From NCBI RefSeq assembly GCF_964204645.1, contig NC_134030.1, positions 22,759,210-22,823,209 of the forward strand: a DNA stretch of 64,000 nucleotides, in the 5' to 3' direction. This DNA comes from Tubulanus polymorphus. Taxonomy: Eukaryota > Nemertea > Palaeonemertea > Tubulaniformes > Tubulanidae. Shown here in pieces: positions 13,201 through 21,660 of this stretch; the first letter of the stretch is position 1, and each line of letters opens with the position of its first letter. The notes beneath the pieces are model-generated. The model searched no databases and was not told the DNA's origin. It saw only the letters and a list, made by a program, of their open reading frames with translations. Position numbers and translations under genes: made by a program.

Positions 13201-16200
13201 AGGTTTATGTATGGATTGCATCACAATCAGCAGGGTTTATTCCATCATTTTCCAAGATTCAAAATGAGCTCAATTTTTTCCTGCAACTCAATTTCAGTTC
13301 TGATGTCATTTTCATGATAATGTTTAGAATTGTTTCATGTTAATTCATATTTACGAATAACTTATAGAATTGTACGCTGGACGAGCTGAAAGATTTCAGA
13401 AAGAACTCAAAGAGAAACTGAAACAAGTGGAAAATGAGGAGGAATTGAACAGAATAATTCACAGTTCAGTTTGTCAGGCGTTTAAATATATCACTGATAT
13501 GGATGAAAGTAAATATCGATTTTATATCTCAAATTATACATTCACTTAACATGTCACATATTATGTGTGAATGAATGCTCATGTAACATGTTCATGTGAA
13601 TGAATGCACATGTAAAATGTTCATGTAAATGAATTCACATGTAACATGTTACATGTGAATGAATGCACATGTTACATGTTGGTTTTCTGATATATTTCAG
13701 AAACTCTGATGGATAATGAAGTTGTAGGATATGGAGGTTTGTATATAATTCAACTTTTTCAATCACAAACCAGTTTTCATTAAAAAATGTGTTTTATTTT
13801 CTCTATTTATATTTCAGTGAGTCCAAAAGAGATAAGTGAGTTCTGATTGATATTTATAAATATTCTCAGTACACTAGACTGCGCGCTTGCCTCTGATTTC
13901 ATGTTGTAGTTCGTCATATTTACCTGTTTATAAGTTGTTTGTGATGTCAGTGATTTTCTATATTGATAGATTCTAAACTACATGAATTAGCCGATAAAGA
14001 GTTTGAAGATAAGAAAGGTACTGTACACATAACAAAGTGCGAAATTCAACGTGTTTTATGTTTTAAATCTCATTGATTATTATCAATGTTTATTATAGTC
14101 GGTGAATTTAATCTAATAAAGACACCTGAAGAAATAGTAACTCTAACACTGAATATACCGGCACAACTCAGCACTGGTAAGTGACTATACAGTGAAGTGT
14201 TACTGAAAAGTTGAGAATCTGGCAAATCGGTTTATTACAAATTTAATGTGTTCTTAAACTGTTAGAATTTCATTTAATTTTTGTAGATTTGTATTCAGCT
14301 GAACGAGATCCAGTTATTTTATGGGACCGAGCAGGTATTGTATAAGTCTGTTATAAATCTAACCTGTTTAATGCCACTGATCTCACCATGTATTTCATCG
14401 GTCCCAACAGTGGCATTATGAAAGACTTTTTCTGTGATAACGGAATTTTTAGCTTCTTAGGAGCATTAGCCTTGAATATTCTGCAACTGATCTTTGTCCC
14501 TGAGAAGATGGTTAACTCTTGTTTTTATGTGAATTTCAGTGGAATATTTCAAGGATGAATTCATTAGCGCAATACAATCTGATGAATCATTGAAAACTAC
14601 TACTCGAACTGCTTTAGATAACAGTAAGTTACATCTACAGTAAACTACATTTACATCTACAGTAAACTACATTTACATCTACAGTAAACTACATTTACAT
14701 CTACAGTAAACTACATTTATATCTACAGTAAACTACATTTACATCTACAGTAAACTACATTTACATCTACAGTAAACTACATTTACATCTACAGTAAACT
14801 ACATTTACATCTACAGTAAACTACATTTACATCTACAGTAAACTACATTTACATCTACAGTAAACTACATTTACATCTACAGTAAACTACATTTATATCT
14901 ACAGTAAACTACATTTACATCTACAGTAAACTACATTTACATCTACAGTAAACTACATTTACATCTACAGTAAACTACATTTACATCTACAGTAAACTAA
15001 ATTTACATCCGCAGTAAACTACATTTACATCTACAACAAACTACATTTACATCTACAATTAGATACATTTATTCACTAAGATTTTCAATCATTGAAATTT
15101 GTTTGTGGTTTTTTGAAGAATCAAGCAACATCAACGATTTGTTGAGGAAAGAAAACTCGAAAGGTGAAATTGTCTCATGAAACGTGGATAAGACGTTTGT
15201 TTTTACGAACCGAATAATTACACTGTGTAAAATGATTCAAACGTTGTCTTCTATTTTCAGTTGTTGATAGAATTTATGATGATGTGAAAAACAGAATAAA
15301 ATCAATATCTACCGGTTTGTATTTTAATAATTTACTATCAATTCTTATATTTGCATCTAACAATTCTTGCATCTGTATTTAAATAGTTTATTATCAATAC
15401 TTGCATTTTAATGTGAGATATATTTCCTCCTGTTGAGGTTTTTTTCATATCGTATATCATAATATATCCTCATATGCATATTATGTCATATACCACTAGC
15501 ATATACAATTGCATCAATCATGTATATCATATATCAGTTATCTCATCACATCATATCACATATCATACCATTTATGCTTTTAAAACGTAATTTTGAAGGT
15601 GATAATTTTCATTTCATTTTTCATCACGGATTGATTTATTTGTATTTCTATTTGTGATTTCAGAGGAATTAAAGGAACGAGGAATCGTAGCTTATAGAAG
15701 TGAGTGAAATTTCGCAGTTTTGAGTTGCCCTAACCCGTAACCTTTACCCTAATTAAATTATTAGACTCGTTACCTGTATATTCCTAACACCAAACTCCTA
15801 ACACTGAGACTGAACTAAATTCAACCGTAGTTAAAGTTAACTGTATGAATTGACCTGTTTAGATCTACTCAATATTTGAATTATTGTTGTTTTCTGTTTT
15901 TCAGTAAAAGATGAAACAGCGAGTAAGTACTGATAACAACTTACACGTTAAAGTCTACATAAATAGATTTATAAAATGATATAAGTTATGTTTTAATAGC
16001 TGTTAAATCCAATGAAACTGCTCATAGTAATTTACAGATGATGAAATACTTCCTTCAAGAGAAAGGGTGGTAAAAGAATAATATGTTTCACTCTCCCTGC
16101 AGTAATCTATTGTGTTTATCCCGTTTCAGTGAAACACATTAAACAAATTTTTGCAAACAGAATCCAAACGGAATTTAAAGGTGAATCAATGGACTGTGAG

Positions 16201-18844
16201 GTGTTTTAATTAACAAATTAAACCGGTACCGGGAGTAACGGTGAAGGTCGATCGGTACCGATTAAGGGTGAAGGTCAACTGGTATAAAGTAAGGGTGAAG
16301 GACGAATGTATTTTGTTGGAGGATATTTGTCGCCATAGAAGCATAAACATCAGTCAATGTCACAGCAGTTTCAAAAAACATTTTATAATTACAGATTCAC
16401 TAGTGACTGTTTTAGAAGAGAAATGTAAGAAGGCTCGCAGCAGTTCGCCTCTCAAACACTGGACATATGATATATCTGGCGCGAGTAAGTTCACAGTGAA
16501 ATCAGTTGTTTGTGATTTATAATAGAATTCTATTGTATAAAAACTTGTCTATTGTTTATTACATATAGTGTCTGTACTCAGTGAATTTACCAGTAGAACT
16601 CTAAAGACAGACACAGGTTATTGGAAACAAGTCAAAGAATGTTTTGGTAAATAATAAATTCTTCTTTGACTGAACGTTTTATTAAATGATCTGATTTTCA
16701 GGTTTTGAATAATAATTGTTTGTTCTGTTTGAATAGGAGATGAAATTGCCAGTGAAACAAATACAACTAAACTGACAAAAATAGGTGAATATCAATACAA
16801 TAACAACAACTCATTTTTCAGATTAAGAAAACTGTGGCGTCGAATTCATTGAAGATGATATTCATCAATCATGAAATATAAATGTATACCTGGATCAACA
16901 TATGTATGTAATTGTATTGTACCTTGCACATAATACACGTGGACACAGATTAATTATAAATACATCCCTAGCCTAGAGTCCCTCATCTTATGTTTGTAAA
17001 AACTATCTGAACTCCTATAATTGTATAATAATCTTGGATGAAATGATGATGAAAATAAAATTATCATTATCATTATTATCAATGTGATAAGATCTTTAGA
17101 GGCATCTGTTTTGATTCAGAGCCATGTGTTACGCATATAGCTGTATAACCACTGGCCAAGTGTACTTTTGGTATAAAGTTTAACGTGTGCAACTATAGAT
17201 TAGTAAAAGTGCAAGCAAGTTACGCAGTGTCATCGGTTCAATTGTCGGCTCAATATCAAACATAGCCACGTGAAGACGCCATGTTTTAAGCGTTAAACTA
17301 AGAATGTTTATAAGTCATCACAGTTTGTTCACGGTTTGTATCGATGTGAATATTTGTTTATTTATCTATTTGTTTTCAGTTGACGAGTGTTTGGGTGAAT
17401 GCACTAAAACAATGAGTGATAAATGGAATACTGGTGAGTTACTCCCCTCATGAGTAACCCTTTATGAGAGGTACTCATGAGTAACCCTCATAAGTACCTC
17501 TCATAAGTACTCCTCATGAGTACCTCTCATGAGTACCCCTTATGATCAGTACCTGTATTCATACCTGACATCTTGAGTACAATTTGAGTACAGGACCTAA
17601 ATACAAATCGTAATTTGGGTGCCTGAGTACCAAAGCTATTGGACCTTGAATTAGTGACGGGATATGTCATTGTAGTGAGTACATGAAGTACCAAATACAG
17701 ATACTCAACTGAGTACCCGGTCCCGTTACCTGAATCGTTTAAATGATGTAATGATCAGAAATCATGAAGTTGAAACAAACGGCAAACTAAATCAGATTTC
17801 TGTGAGCTTATATTTCATGTTTTAATATTTTTAGACGATTTTAAGGGGCGCAACATGATTTTAGAGACAGGTAAATATTCCGTATATAATTCACATAGGG
17901 CCGGTTCATCACTACTCAAAGTTAATACTAGTCTAAGACGATATCAGTTCTACAACCGATCTCACAACTTTAAGACGAATTGTGAACTTAGGTTTCGACT
18001 ATGGAACCTGGTTCAATCACAAACCAGTTTTTATCTTAAAAATCTATTTGATTTTCTATCTATTACCATGAATTTTTTTCAATCAAGCACAAACGTTTCA
18101 ATGAAAGTAATGAGTTAGGAGTCTAGATCCCTCCTAATCCCTGAACTCCTAAGACTTGACTCCTAAGCTGAGTCTTGAAATGGGCTAAATCCAACAAAAA
18201 ATATAAAATATAGCTGCGAAGCAGCGCTAACGGGTTTTCTGACAAGCCATGCGGCCAAAACAAAAGGAATAAGAGAAGATAAAAATATTTCATTTGCGGA
18301 ATTCGAACTCGATGTGGCACCTTCAGAAATAAAAAAATTATTGCCGGGGATTCGAACCAGTTATAACTGCATAAAATAAAAAAATAAAAACACTCGTCAA
18401 CTGAAAACAAACAAATAAATAAATAAATTTTGACATCGATGCAAACTGTGACAAAACAGTGATGACTTATAAACATTCTTAGTTTAACACTTAAAACACG
18501 GCGTCTTCACGTGGCTATGATTAAGCGGACAATTGAACCGATGATACTGCGTAACTTGCTTGCACTTTTACTAATCTATAGTTGCACACTTTAAACTTTA
18601 TACCAAAAGTATGAGTGAATATAAGTTTATGATTGAATATCTAAGCAGAAGACAATTCTATTGTGTTCACTATTGTATTTCGTATTATGTTTATATTGTA
18701 GGGCGAAGTAGTGAAATGTCTGACGATGGTGGAGTAAGTCAGCGGCCATCAAGAGGTTATGGCCGGTCACCTGATGTTGGACAAGGTCAATCTAGTGGTG
18801 ATAGTAACGTAATGAGTGGTTATGGTAGATCGAGCTATCGTTGA
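4176..18844 (+). CDS. Gene D1: four-Ig transmembrane receptor with microexon-encoded tail
   Basis: Full-length type-M receptor. My model has 42 coding exons totalling 3459 nt (1152 aa) and stays open from ATG to TGA. The order is signal peptide (4176-4290), Ig1 (5215-5505), Ig2 (6048-6380), Ig3 (6728-7066), Ig4 (7315-7581), membrane helix (7835-7954), 35 small tail exons (8312-17870) and a C-terminal exon (18702-18844). All internal exons begin and end in phase 1, so each can be skipped without a frameshift. The roughly 660-aa cytoplasmic part is charged, probably largely helical, and matches no domain I know. It lies between Y-type genes A and B. The last part differs from D2: seven or eight exons are missing and an inverted duplication sits there instead. 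The receptor role is inferred from architecture. No ligand or signalling partner is evident. Confidence 0.75.
4848..5256 (+). repeat. 82-bp array of acceptor plus Ig1 exon start, 5 copies (D1)
   Basis: The unit is 82 bp: about 38 bp of intron ending in gtatttgatatttcag, then CACCTGATGGAGTTGTACTG and onward to ACCGGGT. Exon-like starts fall at 4887, 4969, 5051, 5133 and 5215. Only the last continues into a full Ig exon. The same array occurs in D2 (7 copies) and D3 (24 copies). Confidence 0.95.
5215..5505 (+). CDS. D1 Ig domain 1 exon
   Basis: This 97-codon, phase 1-1 exon starts APDGVVLNSVNVLPG. It has the Ig cysteine pair in VSITCKQ (near residue 29) and MYKCVATNSAG (near residue 78), the classical C-terminal YxCxAxNxxG signature of I/V-set Ig folds. 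The start was chosen from the last of five identical upstream acceptors, because only this copy is contiguous with the Ig frame. It ends at ..SDVI before gtaagt. Confidence 0.9.
5781..5862. mobile_element. Small MITE-like inverted-repeat element
   Basis: AGACTGGTCGCCTGTC at the left is inverted as GACCGGCAACCAGTCT at the right, about 82 bp in all, inside the D1 Ig1-Ig2 intron. A related end (agactggttgcctgtctcc) appears near 50198. It encodes nothing. Confidence 0.6.
6048..6380 (+). CDS. D1 Ig domain 2 exon
   Basis: This 111-codon, phase 1-1 exon runs from ENPCKLAQFQPSLACTCEA to KMDVT. It is Ig-like, with cysteines in ACTCEA and IQCQLRRY and a VKWYADG strand-C tryptophan. An extra N-terminal cysteine (NPC) and the double CTC suggest an additional disulphide. 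The acceptor is tatattacag and the donor gtaagt. It is closely matched by D2 32940-33272 and D3 62185-62514. Confidence 0.85.
6728..7066 (+). CDS. D1 Ig domain 3 exon (shared with Y-type genes)
   Basis: This 113-codon, phase 1-1 exon has Ig cysteines in VEYICRTEGG and TSFRCAVKEN. The blocks VIYQQKRRGSEQWEPI and ADFKLHNGTSFRC closely match the only Ig domain of genes B and C (LIFQQKSRGSESWGPV, ADFKLHNGSSFRC). This is the module common to the two receptor families. It is absent from D2 and present in D3. Confidence 0.88.
7130..7300. repeat. Possible tRNA-derived SINE remnant
   Basis: The intron contains aggttcgaatccctgc and a second ggttcgactccctgc, which resemble RNA polymerase III B boxes. 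A similar block is in D2 at about 33400-33545. No A box or cloverleaf was found, so this is weak. Confidence 0.3.
7315..7581 (+). CDS. D1 Ig-like domain 4 exon (membrane-proximal)
   Basis: This 89-codon, phase 1-1 exon has cysteines in QQVTCDPPAVV and YRGRCLADG, and QWNITIPIVNSTTT in between with N-glycosylation sequons (NIT, NST). It is short for an Ig domain and is best called Ig-like. It is near identical in D2 (33753-34022) and D3 (63425-63694). Confidence 0.8.
7835..7954 (+). CDS. D1 transmembrane exon
   Basis: This 40-codon exon has an acidic stalk (QEDENGG), then a hydrophobic run of about 26 residues (VVFGAVIGKLLILVMILLIP and IILFIM), then WRRGC as a cytoplasmic stop-transfer. The next exon adds FTCLCPKP, giving a juxtamembrane cysteine cluster that could be palmitoylated. 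That last point is inference. Confidence 0.9.
8312..9924 (+). CDS. D1 tail exons 1-7
   Basis: Coding exons: 8312-8386, 8467-8508, 8809-8883, 9089-9136, 9612-9641, 9726-9776, 9862-9924. All are phase 1-1 with lengths divisible by three (75, 42, 75, 48, 30, 51, 63). They encode LLRWTSETWYKK, then DHENWVKTRDQLQP, then a diverged repeat of it (TENDWMITRDKDKQ), and then helical segments such as AIAIREFLFQQL and MLNLVKEIL. No domain is recognised. D2 has the same seven exons at 37386-39794. Confidence 0.75.
9160..9560. repeat. Imperfect ACATGTACATG-rich satellite
   Basis: Intronic short repeats of acatgtacatgtgagttatg type. The orthologous intron of D2 (39180-39460) carries the same repeat family. 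Confidence 0.8.
10121..10702. repeat. 40/43-bp minisatellite, about 14 copies
   Basis: The unit is cctgatagaagcggccggta then gagagtttgtaatctgtaaa (40 bp). Five units have an extra ccc (43 bp). It lies in an intron of D1 and is absent from D2. The long minus-strand reading frame over it is an artefact of the repeat. Confidence 0.95.
10915..12917 (+). CDS. D1 tail exons 8-16
   Basis: Coding exons: 10915-10998, 11289-11336, 11424-11462, 11654-11671 (18 nt), 11756-11803, 11893-11946, 12100-12147, 12406-12474, 12888-12917. All are phase 1-1 and divisible by three. The products are short charged helices, for example EKFVKEALDKEVKQQN and GKLVTQIENQKVTDETKT. Each has a D2 counterpart of the same length (40207-42187), which is strong comparative support for exons this small. 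Confidence 0.75.
13157..15163 (+). CDS. D1 tail exons 17-25
   Basis: Coding exons: 13157-13195, 13368-13508 (141 nt, the longest), 13701-13736, 13818-13835 (18 nt), 13970-14017, 14099-14176, 14287-14334, 14540-14623, 15119-15163. The 141-nt exon encodes ERFQKELKEKLKQVENEEEL, which looks like a coiled coil. In D2 the first two of these exons are merged because the intron between them has become coding. The acceptor of 15119 (ttttgaag) is weak but conserved in D2. Confidence 0.72.
14624..15056. repeat. 22-bp satellite next to a splice donor (D1)
   Basis: About 19 copies of acatctacagtaaactacattt start directly after the donor of exon 14540-14623. The unit resembles that donor context (aacagtaagttacatctac). 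D2 has the same array at the same donor (44267-44570). Confidence 0.95.
15261..17870 (+). CDS. D1 tail exons 26-35
   Basis: Coding exons: 15261-15314, 15664-15699, 15905-15922 (18 nt), 16000-16026 (27 nt, weak donor gtaatt), 16130-16180, 16395-16484, 16569-16646, 16737-16784, 17380-17433, 17835-17870. All are phase 1-1. Products include VVDRIYDDVKNRIKSIST, VKHIKQIFANRIQTEFK and DECLGECTKTMSDKWNT. The first nine match D2 46454 and upstream in order and phase. 17835-17870 matches D2 46832-46867. Confidence 0.72.
15430..15590. repeat. Low-complexity ATATCAT-rich stretch
   Basis: Degenerate catatcatatatcat runs occur in an intron. The same is seen in D2 near 44900-45030. Confidence 0.7.
17162..17395 (+). 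repeat. Inverted duplication, left copy (with exon 17380 start)
   Basis: The sequence from tacttttggtataaagttta through the tgttttcag acceptor and the first bases of exon 17380-17433 recurs in reverse complement at about 18386-18610. Identity is high by eye, with small indels. Confidence 0.85.
17434..17720. repeat. TCATGAGTACC-type short repeats
   Basis: Runs of ctcatgagtaccc follow the donor of exon 17380-17433. The same family follows the matching donor of D2 (46455-46620). Confidence 0.75.
18386..18610 (-). repeat. Inverted duplication, right copy (antisense acceptor and exon start)
   Basis: Reverse complement of 17162-17395, including an antisense copy of the acceptor and ttgacgagtgt exon start. 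It sits where D2 has seven further coding exons, so the rearrangement probably accompanied their loss from D1. Confidence 0.85.
18702..18844 (+). CDS. D1 C-terminal exon
   Basis: The acceptor tttatattgtag is followed by 47 codons and TGA. The sequence is low-complexity Ser/Gly/Arg with three YGRS-like repeats (GYGRS at two places, SYR at the end). It is homologous in position to D2 48882-48982, where the same acceptor leads to an acidic Asp/Ser end. Confidence 0.75.
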
Positions 18845-18964
18845 TATCTGTCTGATTTTTCTATGCTTGAAACAAGTGCGATTTTTTTTTTGAAAAGAAA
18901 AAATTATCGATGAAGGAAAAAAATTCGATTAAAAGAGAAATCACTGTAGTTTGTTTTATTGATA

Positions 18965-18970
18965 AATAAA
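18965..18970 (+). terminator. Poly(A) signal of D1
   Basis: AATAAA lies 121 bases after the D1 stop, in an AT-rich trailer. Confidence 0.45.
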
Positions 18971-19682
18971 TTAGTATTTAGGAAATATCCAGAGATTGAT
19001 TTTTGCTCTTATTTCTTATGCTTTTATTTCTTGTAAAAAACGAATTATATAAATATTACTCGTTTTCCGCGTCTAATCTATTTTCTTCCGCTAAAACCTG
19101 ATTTTGTTTTGCTGTAGTCTGTGGAGGTTCGAAGTCATCAGATTTCACTACTGAAATATACATTGTTACTGAATTATAGTTTATATGAAATACAGTGTAA
19201 CTGAATTATAGTGTAGATGAAATACAGTGCGGACTTTTGCGAAATCTTGTCAGAATACTGAACGCTCAATTTGTAAAAAGATGCGTAAGATTATCAAGGA
19301 TTAAAAGTCACGAAGCTACCGACTGCACAGCTGCACCAGCGATGTTCTAACTAATATAGCACCAACCAGCAGATTTATACTGAGGCTGTCTTGAAATGTG
19401 TTCCGTAAATTTGTATGTATTCAAATAAAAACTACGTTAATGAAAATAATAAACAAAATCTATATTCATTATTTTCATTAGATATATATCTAATAAAATG
19501 AATTATTGACCTTAAGATTATATCTACTTACACTACATCCAGAAGAAGGGGGATTTTTACCTACTTTGAAGAATTGGGGATTTTTACCGAGGAGATTTTA
19601 CCGATGGGATTTTACCAAGGGGATGTTTACCTAGGGGATTTTACCTGGGGGGCTTTTACCGCTAACCCTCAACACATGTTAA
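18971..19682. other. Spacer D1-B, first part
   Basis: No gene is seen. It holds an aatgaaaataat inverted repeat at about 19439-19480 and a run of gggatttttacc-like short repeats at 19545-19660. Confidence 0.6.
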
Positions 19683-20695
19683 GTATTGGCGATCAGTTTT
19701 TGAAAGTGAGCTGATAAAAGGTCTAATATCTGGTGTTTGTAGTTTCTCTTCAATTAGAAGGTGATATTTTTAATTAAAAATGTCTCAGATGAAGCACTGA
19801 ACACATGTGAAGTGTGGATGATCAGTTTTTGAAAGTGAGCTGATAAAATGTCTAATATCTGGTGTATTTTGATAAAATGTCTAATGTCAAGTGTTTTTAG
19901 TTCATTATCAATTAGAAATGTCTCAGGTGAAGCACTGAGCACATGTGAAGTGTGGATGATCAGTTTTTGAAAGTGAGCTGATAAGATGTCTAATATCTGG
20001 TGTATTTTGATAAAATGTCTAATATCTGGTGTTTGTAGTTCATTTTCAATTAAAAATGTCTCAGGTGAAGCACTGAACACATGTGAAGTGTGGACGATCA
20101 GTTTCTGAAAGTGTGCTGTTAAAATGTCTAATGCCTGGTGTTTGTAGTTCATTTTCAATTAAAAATGTCTCAGATGAAGCACTGAACACATGTGAAGTGT
20201 GGACGATCAGTTTTTGAAAGTGTGCTGTTAAAATGTCTAATGTCTGGTGTTTGTAGTTCATTTTCAATTAAAAATGTCTCAGATGAAGCACTGAACACAT
20301 GTGAAGTGTGGACGATCAGTTTTTAAAAGTGTGCTGATAAAATGTCTAATATCTGGTGTTTGTAGCTCATTTTCAATTGAAAATGTCTCAAGTGAAGCAC
20401 TGAACACATGTGAAGTGTGGACGATCAGTTTTTAAAAGTGTGCTGTTAAGATGTCTAATGTCTGGTGTTTGTAGTTCATTTTCAATTAAAAATGTCTCAG
20501 ATGAAGCACTGAACACATGTGAAGTGTGGACGATCAGTTTTTAAAAGTGTGCTGTTAAAATGTCTAATGCCTGGTGTTTGTAGCTCATTTTCAATTGAAA
20601 ATGTCTCAAGTGAAGCACTGAACACATGTGAAGTGTGGACGATCAGTTTTTAAAAGTGTGCTGTTAAAATGTCTAATGCCTGGTGTTTGTAGCCA
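19683..20695. repeat. 109-bp tandem array between D1 and B
   Basis: About nine copies of a 109-bp unit containing gtctcagatgaagcactgaa and cacatgtgaagtgtggacga. Spacing between successive acatgtgaagtg sites is 109 bp in the well-preserved central copies. The minus-strand reading frames over it are repeat shadows. Confidence 0.92.
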
Positions 20696-21530
20696 CTATT
20701 ACCAAAACGTAAGCTAGAATTTAGAATATTACGAAAAATAATGTTCGTGTTCTCATCATGATAGTAGATATATATTTTGATGGAATTTATAATAAACCGG
20801 TTGATAGCTGCGTGCGTACTCCACTAGTTGAAGCCGTTATCACCGGCGCTTCGATTTAAAAACATTAAAATCACACTGCGTGTTTACGGGCCCTGACGAG
20901 AGAGATATAACATTTTTGTGCTGATAAAGTATGGATAACTAAGCCTACCGGTACACACTAGTTATACAAAATGATTAACAACCCAATCAGATCCAATCCG
21001 ATCATCGGTGGAACATCTCCCATCAATCTGATTGATATATTGAATCATATCAGTTAAAATTGCGCTTATTTTTGACCGAAGAAATGAACATAAATTACAC
21101 GGTAATTACAAAATATGGCTGACACAAGGAGCCTTGGTCGTAACGATGGCGTCGAATGCGATTGGATTGTTGATGAATGACATCTACATACAGTTATATA
21201 GCAAGAGATTTGTACAATAAAAAATACTTCCTGCATCCATAGACGACCTGAAATAATTTCAAGAGTTCGAGTCTCTTATTGTTCTAGCCAACTAAACAAA
21301 AAGGTGCATTTTATTTACTTAGTGAAGTTTTATCTCGTCCGATGACTGTTCAAATCTTCCGCATCAATCAGGAGACTCAATTTTTATAGATACGGTCATT
21401 TCGTTCGATGCGACTTAAAAAGAGAGGCGAGTGTTCTCGCTCGTGAGCGTCGTTTACTAAACAGAAATGTTTCCAATGAAGAGAAACATCATTTGATTCA
21501 TTAAACAAAGAAACTGGTTTCTATCTGTGC
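20696..21530 (+). other. Spacer D1-B, promoter-proximal part of gene B
   Basis: No gene is seen. The last 250 bases are paralogous to the region just upstream of gene C (51420-51738), for example the bases encoding the gatacggtcatttc block, so they probably contain the Y-type promoter and 5' UTR. I could not place a TATA box. Confidence 0.45.
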
Positions 21531-21534
21531 GCAG

Positions 21535-21660
21535 AATTTAACTGGGAGGTTCAGAGAACCAGAATCCTGAGAATGATGTTGAAGAACTGCGTCGTAGTTT
21601 TACTACAACTGGGAAATATACACAGTACAGAATTGTCTCGAATGAAGAGAGATGAGAAAA
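21535..21660 (+). CDS. B exon 1: signal peptide
   Basis: The acceptor gtgcgcag at 21527-21534 suggests a spliced 5' UTR. The ATG at 21573 is the first in frame with the rest and is followed at once by a second ATG. The peptide MMLKNCVVVLLQLGNIHS is a clear signal sequence, followed by TELSRMKRDEK. The donor is gtaagt and the exit phase is 1. The same exon is in gene C with a four-residue insertion. Confidence 0.85.

Noticed and set aside
16241..16522. Independent 93-aa plus-strand gene
   Set aside because: The frame is the D1 exon 16395-16484 extended into both introns; flanking splice sites and the D2 copy support the exon instead.
19754..20267. Minus-strand frames of 134 and 68 aa
   Set aside because: Translation of the 109-bp array, whose unit length is not a multiple of three, so the frame cannot persist.
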